Below, one piece after another: positions 10,241 to 22,027 of a stretch of 64,000 bases of DNA; the stretch's first letter is position 1; every line of letters begins with the position of its first letter. This DNA comes from Costus lasius (Eukaryota; Streptophyta; Magnoliopsida; Zingiberales; Costaceae): assembly GCA_027563935.2 (NCBI GenBank), contig CM050450.1, forward strand, positions 29,623,439-29,687,438, in the 5' to 3' direction. The translations under genes and the position numbers were made by a program. The notes beneath the pieces were generated by a model. It saw nothing but the letters and a program-made list of their open reading frames with translations. It was not told where the DNA came from and searched no databases.

Positions 10241-12148
10241 TGATAACCCGAAAGGGAACACTACAAGTTTGGCACGCGTGTACCTTGGACTAATCCTTGG
10301 TAACGGCACCAAAAACCTGTTGTTAAACCGCAAGTGCATGGGTATATGAAGTAATAAAAAAAGTATCAAATCCACAGGGACCTACGTTGTCGAATACTAA
10401 ATAGTTGATTTCTTACTATCTAGGCAAATCGAGATCGTGAAAATAGCAATCGGAAACTAAAATCGGGATTATCAGAGAGAAAAGCTGGGACTAGGGTTTC
10501 GTTCACTTAAACTTTTATGACTAGATATGAATAAGGATTTCGTTGATTCAATTTTATCATGAAGAAGATATTATCAAACAATGAACTCAAGGATCACTTT
10601 CGTGCATCCGAGTTATAGGAATCTCTAGTGGAGTCTCAAGGATCACTTTCGTGCATCCGAGTCTCGCAACTAGTTTTGCTCGAGGATCTCCAACGTTCCG
10701 ATCCTTGCTTTCGCACAAGATCTCCACGTTTGACAAATAGACTCGATCTATAGATTCATATTATAATCATGGCAATTATTTTACTAGAAAAGATCAAGAT
10801 GAATCTAACCTAAGGAAGGGATCCGAACATGCAATTCTAGGGTTCCAAATTCTCAAGCAATTACCTTTCGGTCTCAAGCGAAAATTCTAAGAACAAAATT
10901 AATAACATGAATTTAAAGAGAGTCCAAGCACAAATATCACATGAGCAAAATCATCATGTTATGATGAAACTCAATGAAATATTGGAAAAGAGTTATCTAG
11001 TCATTGGAAGTTAAGTAAATTACTTCCCCATGTCCCAAAAATAGTTTAAGCTATCATCATGAGGGAATTACAACAAATCATGGTTTCATAGGATCGAAAA
11101 TTGAAAGACAAGAGGAGTTTTAGAAAATACGGCACGGCTGTGAAGTATTTCACGGCCGTAATTTGCAAATAGCTTCGGTGAACAATGTCGGCGATGCTTT
11201 GCTCTTCGATTCCTCCTCCAATCGATCTCTTTACGGTCTGAAACTTTTGGTGTGTTGTCTCCTCCCTCTGATGAAGCTTCAGTATGAAAATCGCGGTTGG
11301 AGATCGTCTGGATCGAGCGCGACGGCGAAACCCTCGGTGACGGCGTGGATCAAGATTTCTCCCTCGACGGTCGATCAAAATTGGGGCTTTCGGTCTCTCT
11401 ATAATCCTCTCGTGAAAAGCTCCCCTTTTGCTTCTTACGGAATCCCACAAAAACCTCTGGATCGTTCGCAATCATCTCCACAAGAATCGGGCATGGACAT
11501 TGACCTGGGCGTTCAAAACCTGTTTTACGGCAGTGTAATTGTTTACGGCTGGTGCGGTAAAATCTCTTGAGTCTTCTGTGCCAATGTCGTCTCAGAAAAT
11601 ACGGCCCGTAAAGTAGTTTACGGCCAGTACCGTAATTTCAGGGCAACTTTCTGTTCTGAAACGGCTAGAAAATACGACAGTGAAATCCCTTACGGCAGGT
11701 ACCGTAAAATCGGGTGAAGTTTATGTTCTGACGCGCTCTGAAATACAGTACCGTAATATTGCTTACGGCCGGTACCGTAAAATTGGGAAATCTTTCTGTT
11801 CGGAAATCTTCACAAATTACGGCAGTGTTCGGATTTTACGGCACCATATGGAATTACGGTACCGTAAAATAGATTACGGCACTACCGTAATTTGCTGTCT
11901 TGCTCCGATTTGCGTGAAATTTCTTGGGTGATCTCCTTTTGATGATGGTAATCCTTCTATGCATTTGATTCTACTTAAAAACTCCTTAAAATAATGCTTT
12001 TTACCTGAAAACCATGAAAAACCAAAACAGAAGTAGATTTTGCAATATTCAATGAATTTAGCATCGAAACAAGTAAAAGATCCTCAATTTTAGCATGAAA
12101 AGATATCAAAAAATGATGCAAAATATACTACATATTTTGGTGTCATCA
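10241..12148 (-). repeat. Gypsy-1 LTR (3' LTR in element orientation)
   Basis: 1908 bp from TGATAACC to TGTCATCA, matching 18316-20229 with scattered substitutions. The right part (about 11125-11900) holds a series of degenerate palindromes built on TTACGGC and its complement GCCGTAA. Short open frames at 11046-11570 overlap on both strands, are shared with the other LTR and are not genes. Confidence 0.93.
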
Positions 12149-13252
12149 AACACATAAGGCTCAAACTTTGCTTGTCCTCAAGCAAAAATCAAAATTTGAA
12201 ATCAAAGTTTGATCAAAAGAATAACCTTTTCATGCTCAATAAATTTTTAAAATACAACTTGTCAATGAAAAATTTTATCAATTGATTTACAAAATTTCAA
12301 GTAAACATATCATCCTTAAAACTCAATTTTCTAGATTCACAACTCAATCAAATAAAACTTTGCAACCGTATGATAAATAGAATTTTCAATCTCATGATTT
12401 CACCCGGTATCAATTTAAATCTATCAATGCTTTTGTTTACAGGAATTAGGTCTCCAAGATCTTTTTCCACACAATTTTTTTTTGATGCATTTTGTTTGTT
12501 TTTGTATAGATGACATGTATCCACAAAGACACATACTTTTTATTTTTGACTTCAACTCTTTCTTCGGTACCACTATCAATTTTACACAGTGCCAAGTAGA
12601 GGAGTCTTATTCTTTTTCTCCCTCATTATTTTTCATGTTTAGATTTCAACCCATGTCTTAGGTACCACTATCAATTTTACATAGTGCCAAGTAGGGGAGT
12701 CTTTCACTATATTTTTTTTTATGGATCTTGGATTCTTATTTCCCAACAAATAGCAAAAATAGACTAAACCTCAACTAGGTTGATCAATTGATCTAAATTC
12801 ACAAATCATACTAATATACTCATTTTATTCAAAAGAGAAGTTTCACCTTTAAATTTTATTCCTCAAATAATATATCTATCTAAAATTTTATGCATCAATC
12901 AATGTCATGTCTCAATAGACAAATAAGTATTGAAGAAATAAATTTAACATGATAGGGCTATATCTTCAAAAAAAAAAAAAGGATCATACCACAAGATGGT
13001 AGAAAATGGATCGTATGCATCCAATTCTTTTTCAAAAGATCGAGGAAAATAGAATGCAAAGTAGTATGGAAAATGATGCTCACAAAATTCAATTTTTTGC
13101 CACCGTTGGATTCAACTTTCTTCATAATTCCCTCTTTATTCCATTCTCCTAAAAAAAGGAAATTTTAATTCTAAAAACAACTAAAATAGAAGTGATTAAA
13201 CTAAGCAAGAGTGCTTGGGTTGCCTCCCAAGAAGCGCTAGTTTAAAAGGTCA
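12149..13252 (-). other. Gypsy-1 region between integrase and 3' LTR
   Basis: AT-rich, without a convincing frame. Near the LTR is GCTTGTCCTCAAGC (12170-12183), a near-perfect inverted repeat that is typical next to the 3' LTR of Athila/Tat elements and is also present in gypsy-2 at 24157-24170. Two copies of a GGTACCACTATCAATTTTACA segment (about 12565 and 12661) form an internal repeat, and a related segment is in gypsy-2 near 24682. No envelope-like gene was recognised. Confidence 0.7.
13196..13252 (-). other. Conserved Athila-type sequence after pol
   Basis: TTGGGTTGCCTCCCAAGAAG followed by a GCGCT-GTTTAA-GTCATT block. The same block occurs in gypsy-2 at about 26217-26253. It lies just beyond the pol stop and contains the inverted repeat TTGGG/CCCAA. 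I know of this block from other plant Athila elements; its function is unknown to me. Confidence 0.6.
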
Positions 13253-13780
13253 TTAGCTTGACCGTTCGACACTCAGATTTGATCGTGGCTCATCAATGTA
13301 AAAACTTTCCTTTTCCCCAATCTGCTCTTCCTGATAATAATGCTTCAATCTTTGACCATTAACTTTGAATTCTCTCGTTTCTTTGCTCCATACGTCTACA
13401 GCTCCGTAGGGATAGGCTTTCTTTACCTGAAAAGGACCAGACCATCGAGACTTAAGCTTTCCTGGAAAAAGTCTCAATCTAGAATTGAATAATAGAACAA
13501 AGTCACCTGGTTGGAAGTCTTTTCTGAAAATCTGTCGATCATGCCATCTCTTAGTCCTCTCTTTGTAGATTCTTGCATTCTCATATGCAGAGAGTCTGAT
13601 CTCATCTAGCTCATTTAATTGCAACCTCCGTTTCTCACCCGCATTTTTCAAGTCAAAATTCAGCTTCTTGATCGCCCAATACGCCTTATGTTCGAGCTCT
13701 ACAGGTAGGTGACATGACTTTCCATAAATTAATTGAAATTGGGACATATTGGTGTTTTGAAAGCAGTTCGGTAAGCCCAC
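13253..13780 (-). pseudogene. Gypsy-1 integrase C-terminal domain
   Basis: C-terminal part of a gypsy integrase. [21 protein letters not shown] is followed by an ERTKRWHDR segment and the GPF/Y-type module ([27 protein letters not shown]). It is joined to the preceding catalytic segment by a frameshift near 13730-13780, where the two frames overlap. The reading frame ends at the natural C-terminus, at 13253. Confidence 0.85.
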
Positions 13781-14313
13781 AAAGCATAGTCAAGTTTGGA
13801 CGCCCAATCTTTTCTAGTGCACGACACAGTCTTTTCTAAAATTCCCTTGATCTCTCTGTTTGATATTTCAACTTGTCCACTTGTTTGGGGGTGATATGGC
13901 GTTGAAACTCTATGATTTACCCCATATTTTCTGAGTAGGGCTGAAAACTTATGTTCTATGAAATACGAGCCTCCATCACTGATCACTACTCGAGGTGTCC
14001 CATATCGTGGAAAAATAATCTTCTTAAATAGTTTAATAACAACTCTCGAATCATTGGTTGGTAAAGCAATAGCTTCAACCCATTTTGAGACATAATCAAC
14101 TGCTACAAGAATGTACTTGTTACCTCTAGAAGATGGGAAAGGTCCCATGAAGTCAATCCCCCAAACATCAAATATCTCAACTTCAAGAATATTGGACAGT
14201 GGCATCTCATGTCTTCTGTTAATGTTCCCAGTCTTTTGACATCTATCACAGGATGATACAAAGTTTCTAGCATCTTTGAAAATTGTGGGCCAATAAAAAC
14301 CTGATTGTAGCAC
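13729..14313 (-). pseudogene. Gypsy-1 integrase catalytic core
   Basis: This begins inside the HHCC zinc-binding region (CDRCQ). It contains the retroviral-type integrase core: WGIDFMGPF with the first catalytic aspartate, VISDGGSYF with the second, and [10 protein letters not shown] with the glutamate. All three catalytic residues are present. The upstream histidines are encoded in another frame (around 14320-14370), so a frameshift separates them. Confidence 0.87.
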
Positions 14314-14906
14314 CTTAAAAGCAGTTTTTTTTCAGTACCGGCATGACCACCATAGGAGGATCCATGGCATTGAAGCAAAATATCTGCAATTTCTTCTTCA
14401 GATACACATCTTCTAAAAATGCCATTAGCACATCTTCTAAACACATAAGGCTCATCCCAAAAATAGTGTTTCACCTCAGCCAAAAATATTTTCCTTTTTT
14501 GGTAGCTCAAATCGAGAGGAAAAATATTGGCTACAAGATAATTCACTATGTCAGCATACCAGGTTGCTTTGAGTTGTTCAATGGTTAAGAGCTGTTCTTC
14601 AGGGAAAGAATCATTGATTTCATCATTCTTTTCAGTGTCTGCCATTATTCTTGAGAGATGATCTGCAACAAGGTTTTCTGATCCTTTTTTGTCTTTAATC
14701 TCCAAATCAAATTCTTGCAGAAGTAAAATCCATCTGAGTAATCGTGGTTTGCTGTCTTTTTTCTGCATTAAGTATTTCACAGCTGCATGGTCAGTGTACA
14801 CTACCACTTTGGAGTTAATCAAGTAAGACCTAAATTTATCAAAAGCAAATACTATGGCCAATAATTCCTTCTTAGTGGTGGTGTAATTTCTTTGAGCCTC
14901 ATCCAA
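14103..14906 (-). pseudogene. Gypsy-1 RNase H and start of integrase
   Basis: RNase H is in the first third: [19 protein letters not shown] carries the conserved glutamate and [10 protein letters not shown] the following aspartate, ending with [11 protein letters not shown]. Next comes the connector ([15 protein letters not shown]) that carries the integrase zinc-binding histidines. After about 14320 the correct frame moves to the neighbouring segment, so the end of this frame down to 14103 is out-of-frame reading and not protein. Confidence 0.82.
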
Positions 14907-16924
14907 AGTTTTGCTGGCGTAGTGAATAACATGAGGTTTCTTATCTTTTCTTTGTCCCAGACTGCTCCTACTGCATAATCGCTGGCATCACACATGAGCT
15001 CAAAGGGTAAGTCCCAATCTGGGGGTTGCATGATCGGTGCTGATATCAAGGCCTTCTTTAGTTCTTGAAAAGCACACAGACATTTCTCATCAAAGCAGAA
15101 TTTGGCATCTTTACAAAGTAAATCAGTTAAAGGTTTAGCAAGTTTAGAGAAGTCCCTAATGAATCTCCTGTAAAACCCTGCATGTCCTAGGAAGCTTCTG
15201 ATTTCTTTAACAGTGGTGGGTGGTGCCAACTTCTCAATCACTTCTATTTTGGCCTTGTCCACTTCAATCCCTCTCTCTGAAACTAGATGGCCCAAAACTA
15301 TCCCTTGTCTAACCATAAAGTAGCATTTTTCCCAATTCAAGACAAGGATAGTCTCTTCGCATCTCTGCAAAACTCTAGAGAGATTAGCCAAGCAGTCATC
15401 AAAAGAAGAACTATAAACCGAAAAATCATCCATAAAGACATCCATGAAGTCTTCAATAAATTCAGAAAAAATTACCATCATACACCTCTGAAAAGTAGTA
15501 GGTGCATTGCATAAACCAAAGGGCATTCTTCTATCAACAAAGGTACCATATGGGCATGTAAAAGTGGTCTTATCTTGATCATCAGGATGAATAGGAATCT
15601 GAAAAAATCCGGAATACCCATCGAGGAAACAAAAGTATGAGTGTTTAGCTAGTCTCTCAACTATTTGATCAATAAAGGGTAGGGGAAAATGATCCTTCCT
15701 AGTGGCAGTATTTAATTTTCTGTAATCGATACACATACGCCAACTAGTGACAGTTCTAACAGGTATTAATTCATTGTCCTTATTTTTCATTACAGTGACA
15801 CCCCCCTTCTTTGGAACACAGTATACAGGACTCACCCACTTACTATCTGAGATAGGGTGGATAATACCTGCATCTAGCAATTTTAGTACTTCCTTCTTCA
15901 CCACTTCCTTCATAGATGGGTTGAGCCTTCTCTGAAAATCTACATGCGGCTTGTGCTCATCCTCCATGTGAATCCTATGCATACAAAAAGAAGGGTTAAT
16001 CCCTTTTAAGTCATCAATGGAATACCCAATTACCTTTCTATAAATTCTTAGCTCCTTCAAGAGTAAATCAGTTTCCCTGGCATCTAATTTAGCATCCACA
16101 ATCATAGGGTAGGTAGAGTTAGGATCAAGAAATTCATATCTAAGGTTATCAGGTAAAATTTTCAACTCAACTTTAGGGATCTTTTCACTTTCATTATCAA
16201 AAGTAGCACAATCTAAGATATCGTGTTTCTCATCATCAAAATCATTCTCAAAACGAGGACTATCAATTGTTTCACAAGAATTTTCCAAGGAATCAGAAAA
16301 AGAAACATCAGCAGAAAAATCATCAAACAAACAACTAGCATCATAAACTGTGTCATCAATGGATTGAATAGTACAACAGGAACTAGCATAAGCAGGTTTT
16401 TTCAATGAATTATTCAAATCAAACTCAATCTTATCATTGCCAATTTTTAGAGCAAGTTTGCCATTCCTTACATCAATAAGTGCTCCAGCAGTGGCTAAGA
16501 ATAGCCTACCCAGAATAATTAGAATCTTGGCATCCTCTTTCATTTCAAGTACCACAAAATCAACAGGTATGAAGTACTTACCAACTTGTATAGGAACATC
16601 CTCTAGAATACCTACTGGATATTTTATTGATCGATCGGCGAGCTGCAAAGAAATTGTAGTCGGCTTAGGAGCTCCCATGTCCAATTTTCTGCACACAGAC
16701 AAAGGCATAAGACTTACACTAGCCCCTAGATCACATAAGGCTCGGTCGAAAGCCATATTTCCAATAAAACATGGGATAGAGAAACTACCTGGATCATTCA
16801 ATTTTGGTGGTAACCTGTTTTGAATAACAGCACTACATTCTTCGGTTAAAGAAACAGTACCATAGTTTTCTATCTTTCTTTTGTTAGACAAGATTTCCTT
16901 CAAAAATTTAGCATATATGGGCAT
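14852..16924 (-). pseudogene. Gypsy-1 protease and reverse transcriptase
   Basis: A 690-codon frame. The aspartic protease motif CDLGASVSLMP is at about residues 64-74 (DLGA form, usual for Athila). An acidic linker follows, then reverse transcriptase: WVSPVYCVPKKGG, WRMCIDYRKLN, DKTTFTCPYGTF, MPFGLCNAPTTFQRCM. The catalytic box FMDDFSVY is near residues 497-504, and the FLGHAGFYRRFI thumb follows. It ends in the RNase [12 protein letters not shown] motif, after which the frame shifts to the next segment. A TAA just upstream (about 16960) separates this frame from gag-side sequence, so the start shown is only where the open stretch begins. Confidence 0.9.
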
Positions 16925-17104
16925 TTGAGATAAAGCTTCAGTAAATGGTATATTAATTTAAAGCTTTTTCATAACATCAAGAAATCTCCCAAATTGCTTA
17001 TCTAACTTTTCTTGTTCTAACCTTTGGGAAAAAGGTACCAGTGGTCTAAAGGATGGAGGTAGATTAGTCTTAGATCCGTCTTCTTTACATGGAACATCCC
17101 CTTT
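16925..17104 (-). pseudogene. Gypsy-1 gag-protease linker with in-frame stops
   Basis: The minus-strand translation continues the polyprotein (QRLEQEKLDKQFGRFLDVMK, then INIPFTEALSQ). It is interrupted by a TAA after the gag block (near 17105) and another before INIPF. These are lesions of a normally continuous region. Confidence 0.7.
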
Positions 17105-17914
17105 CTAATTACTACCCTTTTGAGGTGTTGAACTATATAGGGTTTGTTCATGTTCAGAAGGCTTTTCTAATTCTAATTCTTCATCCTGATCATTAATAGA
17201 CTCTTTTTCCTTAAGTTCTCCTAGTTGCCTCCCACTTCTAGTGATAATGGCATTGCGATGTTCCCTAGTGTTTAATCTAGATATTTGTCCTTCTAAAATT
17301 TTATTGTAAGTAACTAAGGATTCTACTTGAGAAGCAAGATGACTAACAGTTTCTTCAAGATCTTCGAATTTTTTTGTGTTTTGAATTTGCAATGAATAGA
17401 TTTGGCTAGTTAAAAATTTTTCTAACATGTGCTCACTAACCTCTTCAGTCAGGGTTTGCTGATTCTCATTCTCATTCTTACCATGTTGATGACAATATGA
17501 AATTCCTTCATCTGGAGCCCATTGGCTCTGATTCAAGGACATCTCCTCAAACAACTTGAAGGCATCATCAATTGTTCTACTCATCAAGGCTCCCCCTGCA
17601 GAAGCATCAACAATGAGGTGAGTGTGATTAATTAAACCATAATAAAAAGTTTCAATTAAGACTCGTCGCTCCAAGCCATGGTGAGGACATTTCCTTTGCA
17701 ATTCATTATATCGTTCCCATGCTTCGCTAAGAGATTCTCCTTCTTTCTGTTGGAAGTTCATGATTTGATTTCTCAATTGGAAAGTCTTGCTTGGTGGGAA
17801 ATATCTCGTTAGAAAAGCTTTTGATAATTGATCCCATGTTGTGAAAGTATTGGGTTGACGAGAATGCAACCAAGTTCGTGCTTGATCCCTGAAAGAAAAA
17901 GGGAATAATATCAA
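17105..17914 (-). pseudogene. Gypsy-1 gag, central and C-terminal part
   Basis: Athila-type gag capsid region: LFPFSFRDQARTWLHS, FLTRYFPPSKTFQLRNQI, GESLSEAWERYNELQRKCPHHGL. After residue 130 the region is charged and predicted to be helical or coiled. No zinc knuckle is seen. The frame continues upstream: minus-strand sequence 17915-18153 encodes the gag N-terminus starting MADQRSLRDYAAPN, but is separated by a frameshift near 18060 and a TAG near 18018. Confidence 0.85.
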
Positions 17915-18153
17915 TTTTAGTGCATCATCAGAAATTTCGTGAATTTTTAATGTATCACAATATTCAAGAAAAGTATATAAATGTGAATAAGGATCTTCGA
18001 TTGATGATCCTCTAAACTAGTTCTGCTGGATCATGGAGATAAAGGCGGGGTTAATTTCAAAGTTGGGGTCTCAATTATAGGTCTAGCAATGCTAAAGTGT
18101 ATCCCTTGAGGATTAGGGGCAGCATAGTCCCTTAGTGATCTTTGATCAGCCAT
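17915..18153 (-). pseudogene. Gypsy-1 gag N-terminus
   Basis: The ATG at 18153 (minus strand) opens MADQRSLRDYAAPN, the typical start of Athila gag. The segment reaching the capsid part (SIEDPYSHLYTFLEYCDTLK) is in another frame after a shift near 18060, and a TAG lies near 18018. It therefore cannot make a full gag. Confidence 0.78.
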
Positions 18154-18291
18154 TAGAAATGAATGTCCTGTGCACACTAGAGCAAACTGATCAAATGATG
18201 TAAGTAAACAGAAAAGAATAAAAAGATAAAACATAAATGAAACCTAGTCTAGCAATACTCTCAATGTCTTTAATATCGACAAAAACTAAGG

Positions 18292-18309
18292 TCCCCGGCA
18301 ACGGCGCCA
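18292..18309 (-). other. Gypsy-1 primer binding site (tRNA-Asp)
   Basis: On the minus strand TGGCGCCGTTGCCGGGGA, complementary to the 3' end of plant tRNA-Asp, six bases inside the 5' LTR (element orientation). This primer is characteristic of Athila-like elements. Confidence 0.88.
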
Positions 18310-18315
18310 ACTTCT

Positions 18316-20229
18316 TGATAACCTGAAAGGGAACACTACAAGTCTGGCACGCGTGTACCTTGGACTAATCCTTGGTAACGGCACCAAAAACCTGTTGTTA
18401 AACCACAAGTGCACGGGTATACGAAGTAATAAAAAAAGTATCGAATCCATAGGGACCTACGTTGTCGAATACTAAATAGTTGATTTCTTACTATCTAGGC
18501 AAATCGAGATCGTGAAAATAGCAATCGGAAACTAAAATCGGGATTATCAGAGAGAAAAGCTGGGACTAGAGTTTCGTTCACTTAAACTTTTATGACTAGA
18601 TATGAATAAGGATTTCGTTGATTCAATTTTATCATGAAGAAGATATTATCAAACAATGAACTCAAGGATCACTTTCGTGCATCCGAGTTCTAGGAATCTC
18701 TAGTGGAGTCTCAAGGATCACTTTCGTGCATCCGAGTCTCGCAACTAGTTTTGCTCGAGGATCTCCAACGTTCCGATCCTTGCTTTCGCACAAGATCTCC
18801 ACGTTTGACAAATAGACTCGATCTATAGATTCATATTATAATCATGGCAATTATTTTACTAGAAAAGATCAAGATCAATCTAACCTAAGGAAGGGATCCG
18901 AACATGCAATTCTAGGGTTCCAAATTCTCAAGCAATTACCTTTCGGTCTCAAGCGAAAATTCTAAGAACAAAATTAATAACATGAATTTAAAGAGAGTCC
19001 AAGCATAAATATCACATGAGCAAAATCATCATGTTATGATGAAACTCAATGAAATATTGGAAAAGAGTTATCTAGTCATTGGAAGTTAAGTAAATTACTT
19101 CCCCATGTCCCAAAAATAGTTTAAGCTATCATCATGAGGGAATTACAATAAATCATGGTTTCAGAGGATCGAAAATTGAAAGACAAGAGGAGTTTTAAAA
19201 AACACGGCACGGCTGTGAAGTATTTCATAGCCGTAATTTACAAATAGCTTCGGTGAACAGTGTCGGCGATGCTTTGCTCTTCGATTCCTCCTCCAATCGA
19301 TCTCTTTACGGTTTAAAACTTTTGGTGTGTTGTCTCCTCCCTCTGACGACGCTTCAGTATGAAAATCGCGGCTAGAGATCATCTGGATCGAGCGCGGCGG
19401 CGAAACCCTCGGTGACGGCGTGGATCAAGATTTCTCCCTCGACGGTCGATCAAAATTGGGGCTTTCGGTCTCTCCGTAATCCTCTCGTGAAAAGCTCCCC
19501 TTTTGCTTCTTACCGAATCCCACAAAAACCTCTGGATCATTCGCAATCATCTCCGCAAGAATCGGGCGTGGACATTGACCTGGGCATCGCGTTCAAAACC
19601 TGTTTTACGGCAGTGTAATTGTTTACGGGTGGTGCCGTAAAATCTCTTGAGTCTTTTGTGCCGATGTCGTCTCGGAAAATACAGCCCATAAAGTAGTTTA
19701 CGGCCAGTACCGTAATTTCAGGGCAACTTTATATTCTGAAACGGCTGGAAAATATGGCAGTGAAATCCCTTATAGCAGGTGCCGTAAAATCGGGTGAAGT
19801 TTCTGTTCTGACGCGCTCTGAAGTACAGTACCGTAATATTGCTTACAGCCGGTACCGTAAAATCGGGAAATCTTTCTGTTCGAAAATCTTCACAAATTAC
19901 GACATTGTTCAGATTTTACGGCACCATATGGAATTACGGTACCGTAAAATAGATTACGGCACTACCGTAATTTGCTGTCTTGCTCTGATTTGCGTGAAAT
20001 TTCTTGGGTGATCTCCTCTTGATGATGGTAATCCTTCTATGTATTTGATTCTGCTTAAAAACTCCTTAAAATAATGCCTTTTTACCTGAAAATCATGAAA
20101 AATCAAAACAGAAGTAGATTTTGCAATATTCAATGAATTTAGCATGGAAACAAGTAAAAGATCCTCAATTTTAGCATGAAAAGATATCAAAAAATGATGC
20201 AAAATATACTACATATTTTGGTGTCATCA
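18316..20229 (-). repeat. Gypsy-1 LTR (5' LTR in element orientation)
   Basis: 1914 bp, TGATAACC to TGTCATCA, paired with 10241-12148. It is followed by ACATG (20230-20234), the target duplication. Confidence 0.93.
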
Positions 20230-20234
20230 ACATG
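20230..20234. repeat. Right target-site duplication of gypsy-1 (ACATG)
   Basis: Direct copy of 10236-10240. Copia-1 LTR sequence resumes with ATAATGTCCCTGGAG. Confidence 0.93.
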
Positions 20235-22022
20235 ATAATGTCCCTGGAGATAGATTGGATCTGTGCTCAAATGATCGTCCTCAGTCGATGTACTAGAGTG
20301 GATATGGGACAACTCTGGTACTTGCGAGACTAGTATATGGGCTGGTTAGGCACGAGGTGCTAACGCAGACATATGGGTATATCAGTGGTGGATATACTGG
20401 ACCGACCTGCTGTGAGGCAATGACTTGGTGTCACAAGTTATCCTCACAAGTGATAGGAGATGCATTGATCCCTTGACTTGAGGTCATTGGTCATTCTATA
20501 TGGTTAGGGACATGCTTTGATACAACCTAACACCTCACCATAGTTGGGGGGTAATAACGATTGTCATTGAGCATGTCACGACCCATAGGAGAAGGTCAAT
20601 AGACAGACATAGGATTTGCCCCTTCCTAAGGGAAGCATGATATTCATGAAGCTCCTCTATGGTTCTATGACTAAAAGTGTATGGTCATACCAAGGTGAGA
20701 CCTGATTTAGTCATAACCATGAGATTGGATAAAAACAAGTGGTGACACACTTGTCCAATCGGATATCAGTTCGGCAAAGAGACTGTAATGCATTTATACC
20801 TGATTGCGATGATGGGGATGTCAATGTCGATATTCATTCCGATGACTTGGGTAGCAGCGATGCACTACTAGGTGCCACTCGCTGCTTGTGGTGACCTTAG
20901 GTCAGCATTGCCAACGTCAGAGTAACCTACAGGATCGCACACCTTGATACTCGAGTTCTCGTATTGATCGAGAAGCCTTATGATCGAGTTATTGGATGAC
21001 TCGGATCTATTTGGGAGATTTCATCAGCGCCGATGGGCCTGATGAGATGGAAGAAACTTATTAGGGCCAACTTCCATTTTTGGCATATTGACCAAAGTAA
21101 CCATGGTTAACCTAGTTTGACCTTGAGTTAAATTGGATTAGATCCAATGGGTTGTTGATATGCATAATGGACCTTGGGCTAGGCCCATTCTATAGTTGGG
21201 CTTATTAATAAGTTAAATGGGCTTAAGGAGAAGAATGTGTAGGCGCATGTTTAACCCTGGTTAGACTAGGGTTGGCGCCTATGACACATTGGTTAATCTA
21301 AGTTGATTTAATCATTTGTGGGCTAATTAATTAATTAATTAATTAATTAATTGGAGTCCTAATTGGATATGGACTTGATTATTTAAATAATTAATTAGAC
21401 TCCTAATTGAATTAGGACTTGATTAATTATTAAAATAATTCTATTTCCTACTTCTTCTCCAAGCCGCCCACTTGGCTTGATCATAGCCATCCCTAATCGC
21501 CTCTCCTTGCTATAAATATAACCCCTAGTTGCCCCTCTTGCATGAATGAATTACTTGAATGTGTGAACAATAGAAGGGGCGAGAGCAAGGAGAACTTGGG
21601 CGAACATCTTCCATACCCTAGCCACAAGCAACCTTCCTCCTTTCCTCTTGGCGTTTGGAGCATTGGAGCTTGGCGGCATGTCTTCTTCCCTCCTCCTCCT
21701 TGGCGCAACTTCTCTAGAAGGTGGCGCAAGTGAAGTGGAAATCTCCCTAAGGCTTGGATCTTCTTCCCGAGGCTAGCACCGGGCATGGAAGAAGAGGACT
21801 CGAGGCATCCGTGTGTGTGAGACTGCAGAGGGCGCACGCTTGGGCGCCTACCTCGACATTGGCCTCATCTTGCTTTAAGGTATTTTCTATCTCATCATGT
21901 CGACTCTCTCGCATGCGATCTTCATTGAGTTTTTGGGACCGGCCTGTTTCGGGGATATTATTCCACTGTGCATTGTATTTGTTTCCGAAAAATTTGTAAA
22001 ATATCCCGAGGGTTTCCCAACA
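20235..22022 (+). repeat. Copia-1 3' LTR, second part
   Basis: This continues the LTR broken at 10240 and ends CCAACA at 22022. It carries TATAAATA at 21511-21518 and a TTAA-rich run at about 21323-21352 that is shorter than the matching block of the 5' LTR. Confidence 0.92.
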
Positions 22023-22027
22023 CTTCC
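22023..22027. repeat. Right target-site duplication of copia-1 (CTTCC)
   Basis: Direct copy of 2582-2586; copia-2 LTR sequence continues with ATCATTCC. Confidence 0.93.

Larger units (their letters stand above)
10241..20229 (-). mobile_element. Gypsy-1: Athila-like Ty3/gypsy retrotransposon
   Basis: A 9989-bp element lies on the minus strand within the copia-1 3' LTR, with perfect ACATG duplications. LTRs are 10241-12148 and 18316-20229. The primer site is complementary to tRNA-Asp, as in the Athila lineage. Coding order on the minus strand is gag, protease, reverse transcriptase (FMDD), RNase H, integrase. Integrase follows RNase H, as in Ty3/gypsy. No envelope-like frame was seen in the 1.1 kb after integrase. 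The LTRs look very similar by eye, so the insertion is fairly recent, yet all coding blocks are broken by frameshifts or stops. Confidence 0.93.
2587..22022 (+). mobile_element. Copia-1: Ty1/copia LTR retrotransposon
   Basis: A copia element inserted into the 5' LTR of a relative (copia-2), flanked by perfect 5-bp CTTCC duplications. Order: 5' LTR (2587-4545), tRNA-Met primer site, 1.6-kb leader, gag-PR-INT-RT-RH (6178-10037), polypurine tract, then a 3' LTR split by gypsy-1. Without gypsy-1 it is about 9.4 kb. The coding region is far better preserved than that of copia-2: three in-frame stops and one frameshift were noticed. It belongs to the same family as copia-2, but its LTR lacks the GGGCCAAAT minisatellite and carries a different AT-rich block. 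Confidence 0.93.

Noticed and set aside
11046..11570. Overlapping open frames of 135-141 codons on both strands
   Set aside because: They lie in the gypsy-1 LTR, the second LTR breaks them, and neither resembles a protein family.
12149..13252. Envelope-like gene of an Athila element
   Set aside because: The position is right, but no frame of useful length exists on the coding strand.
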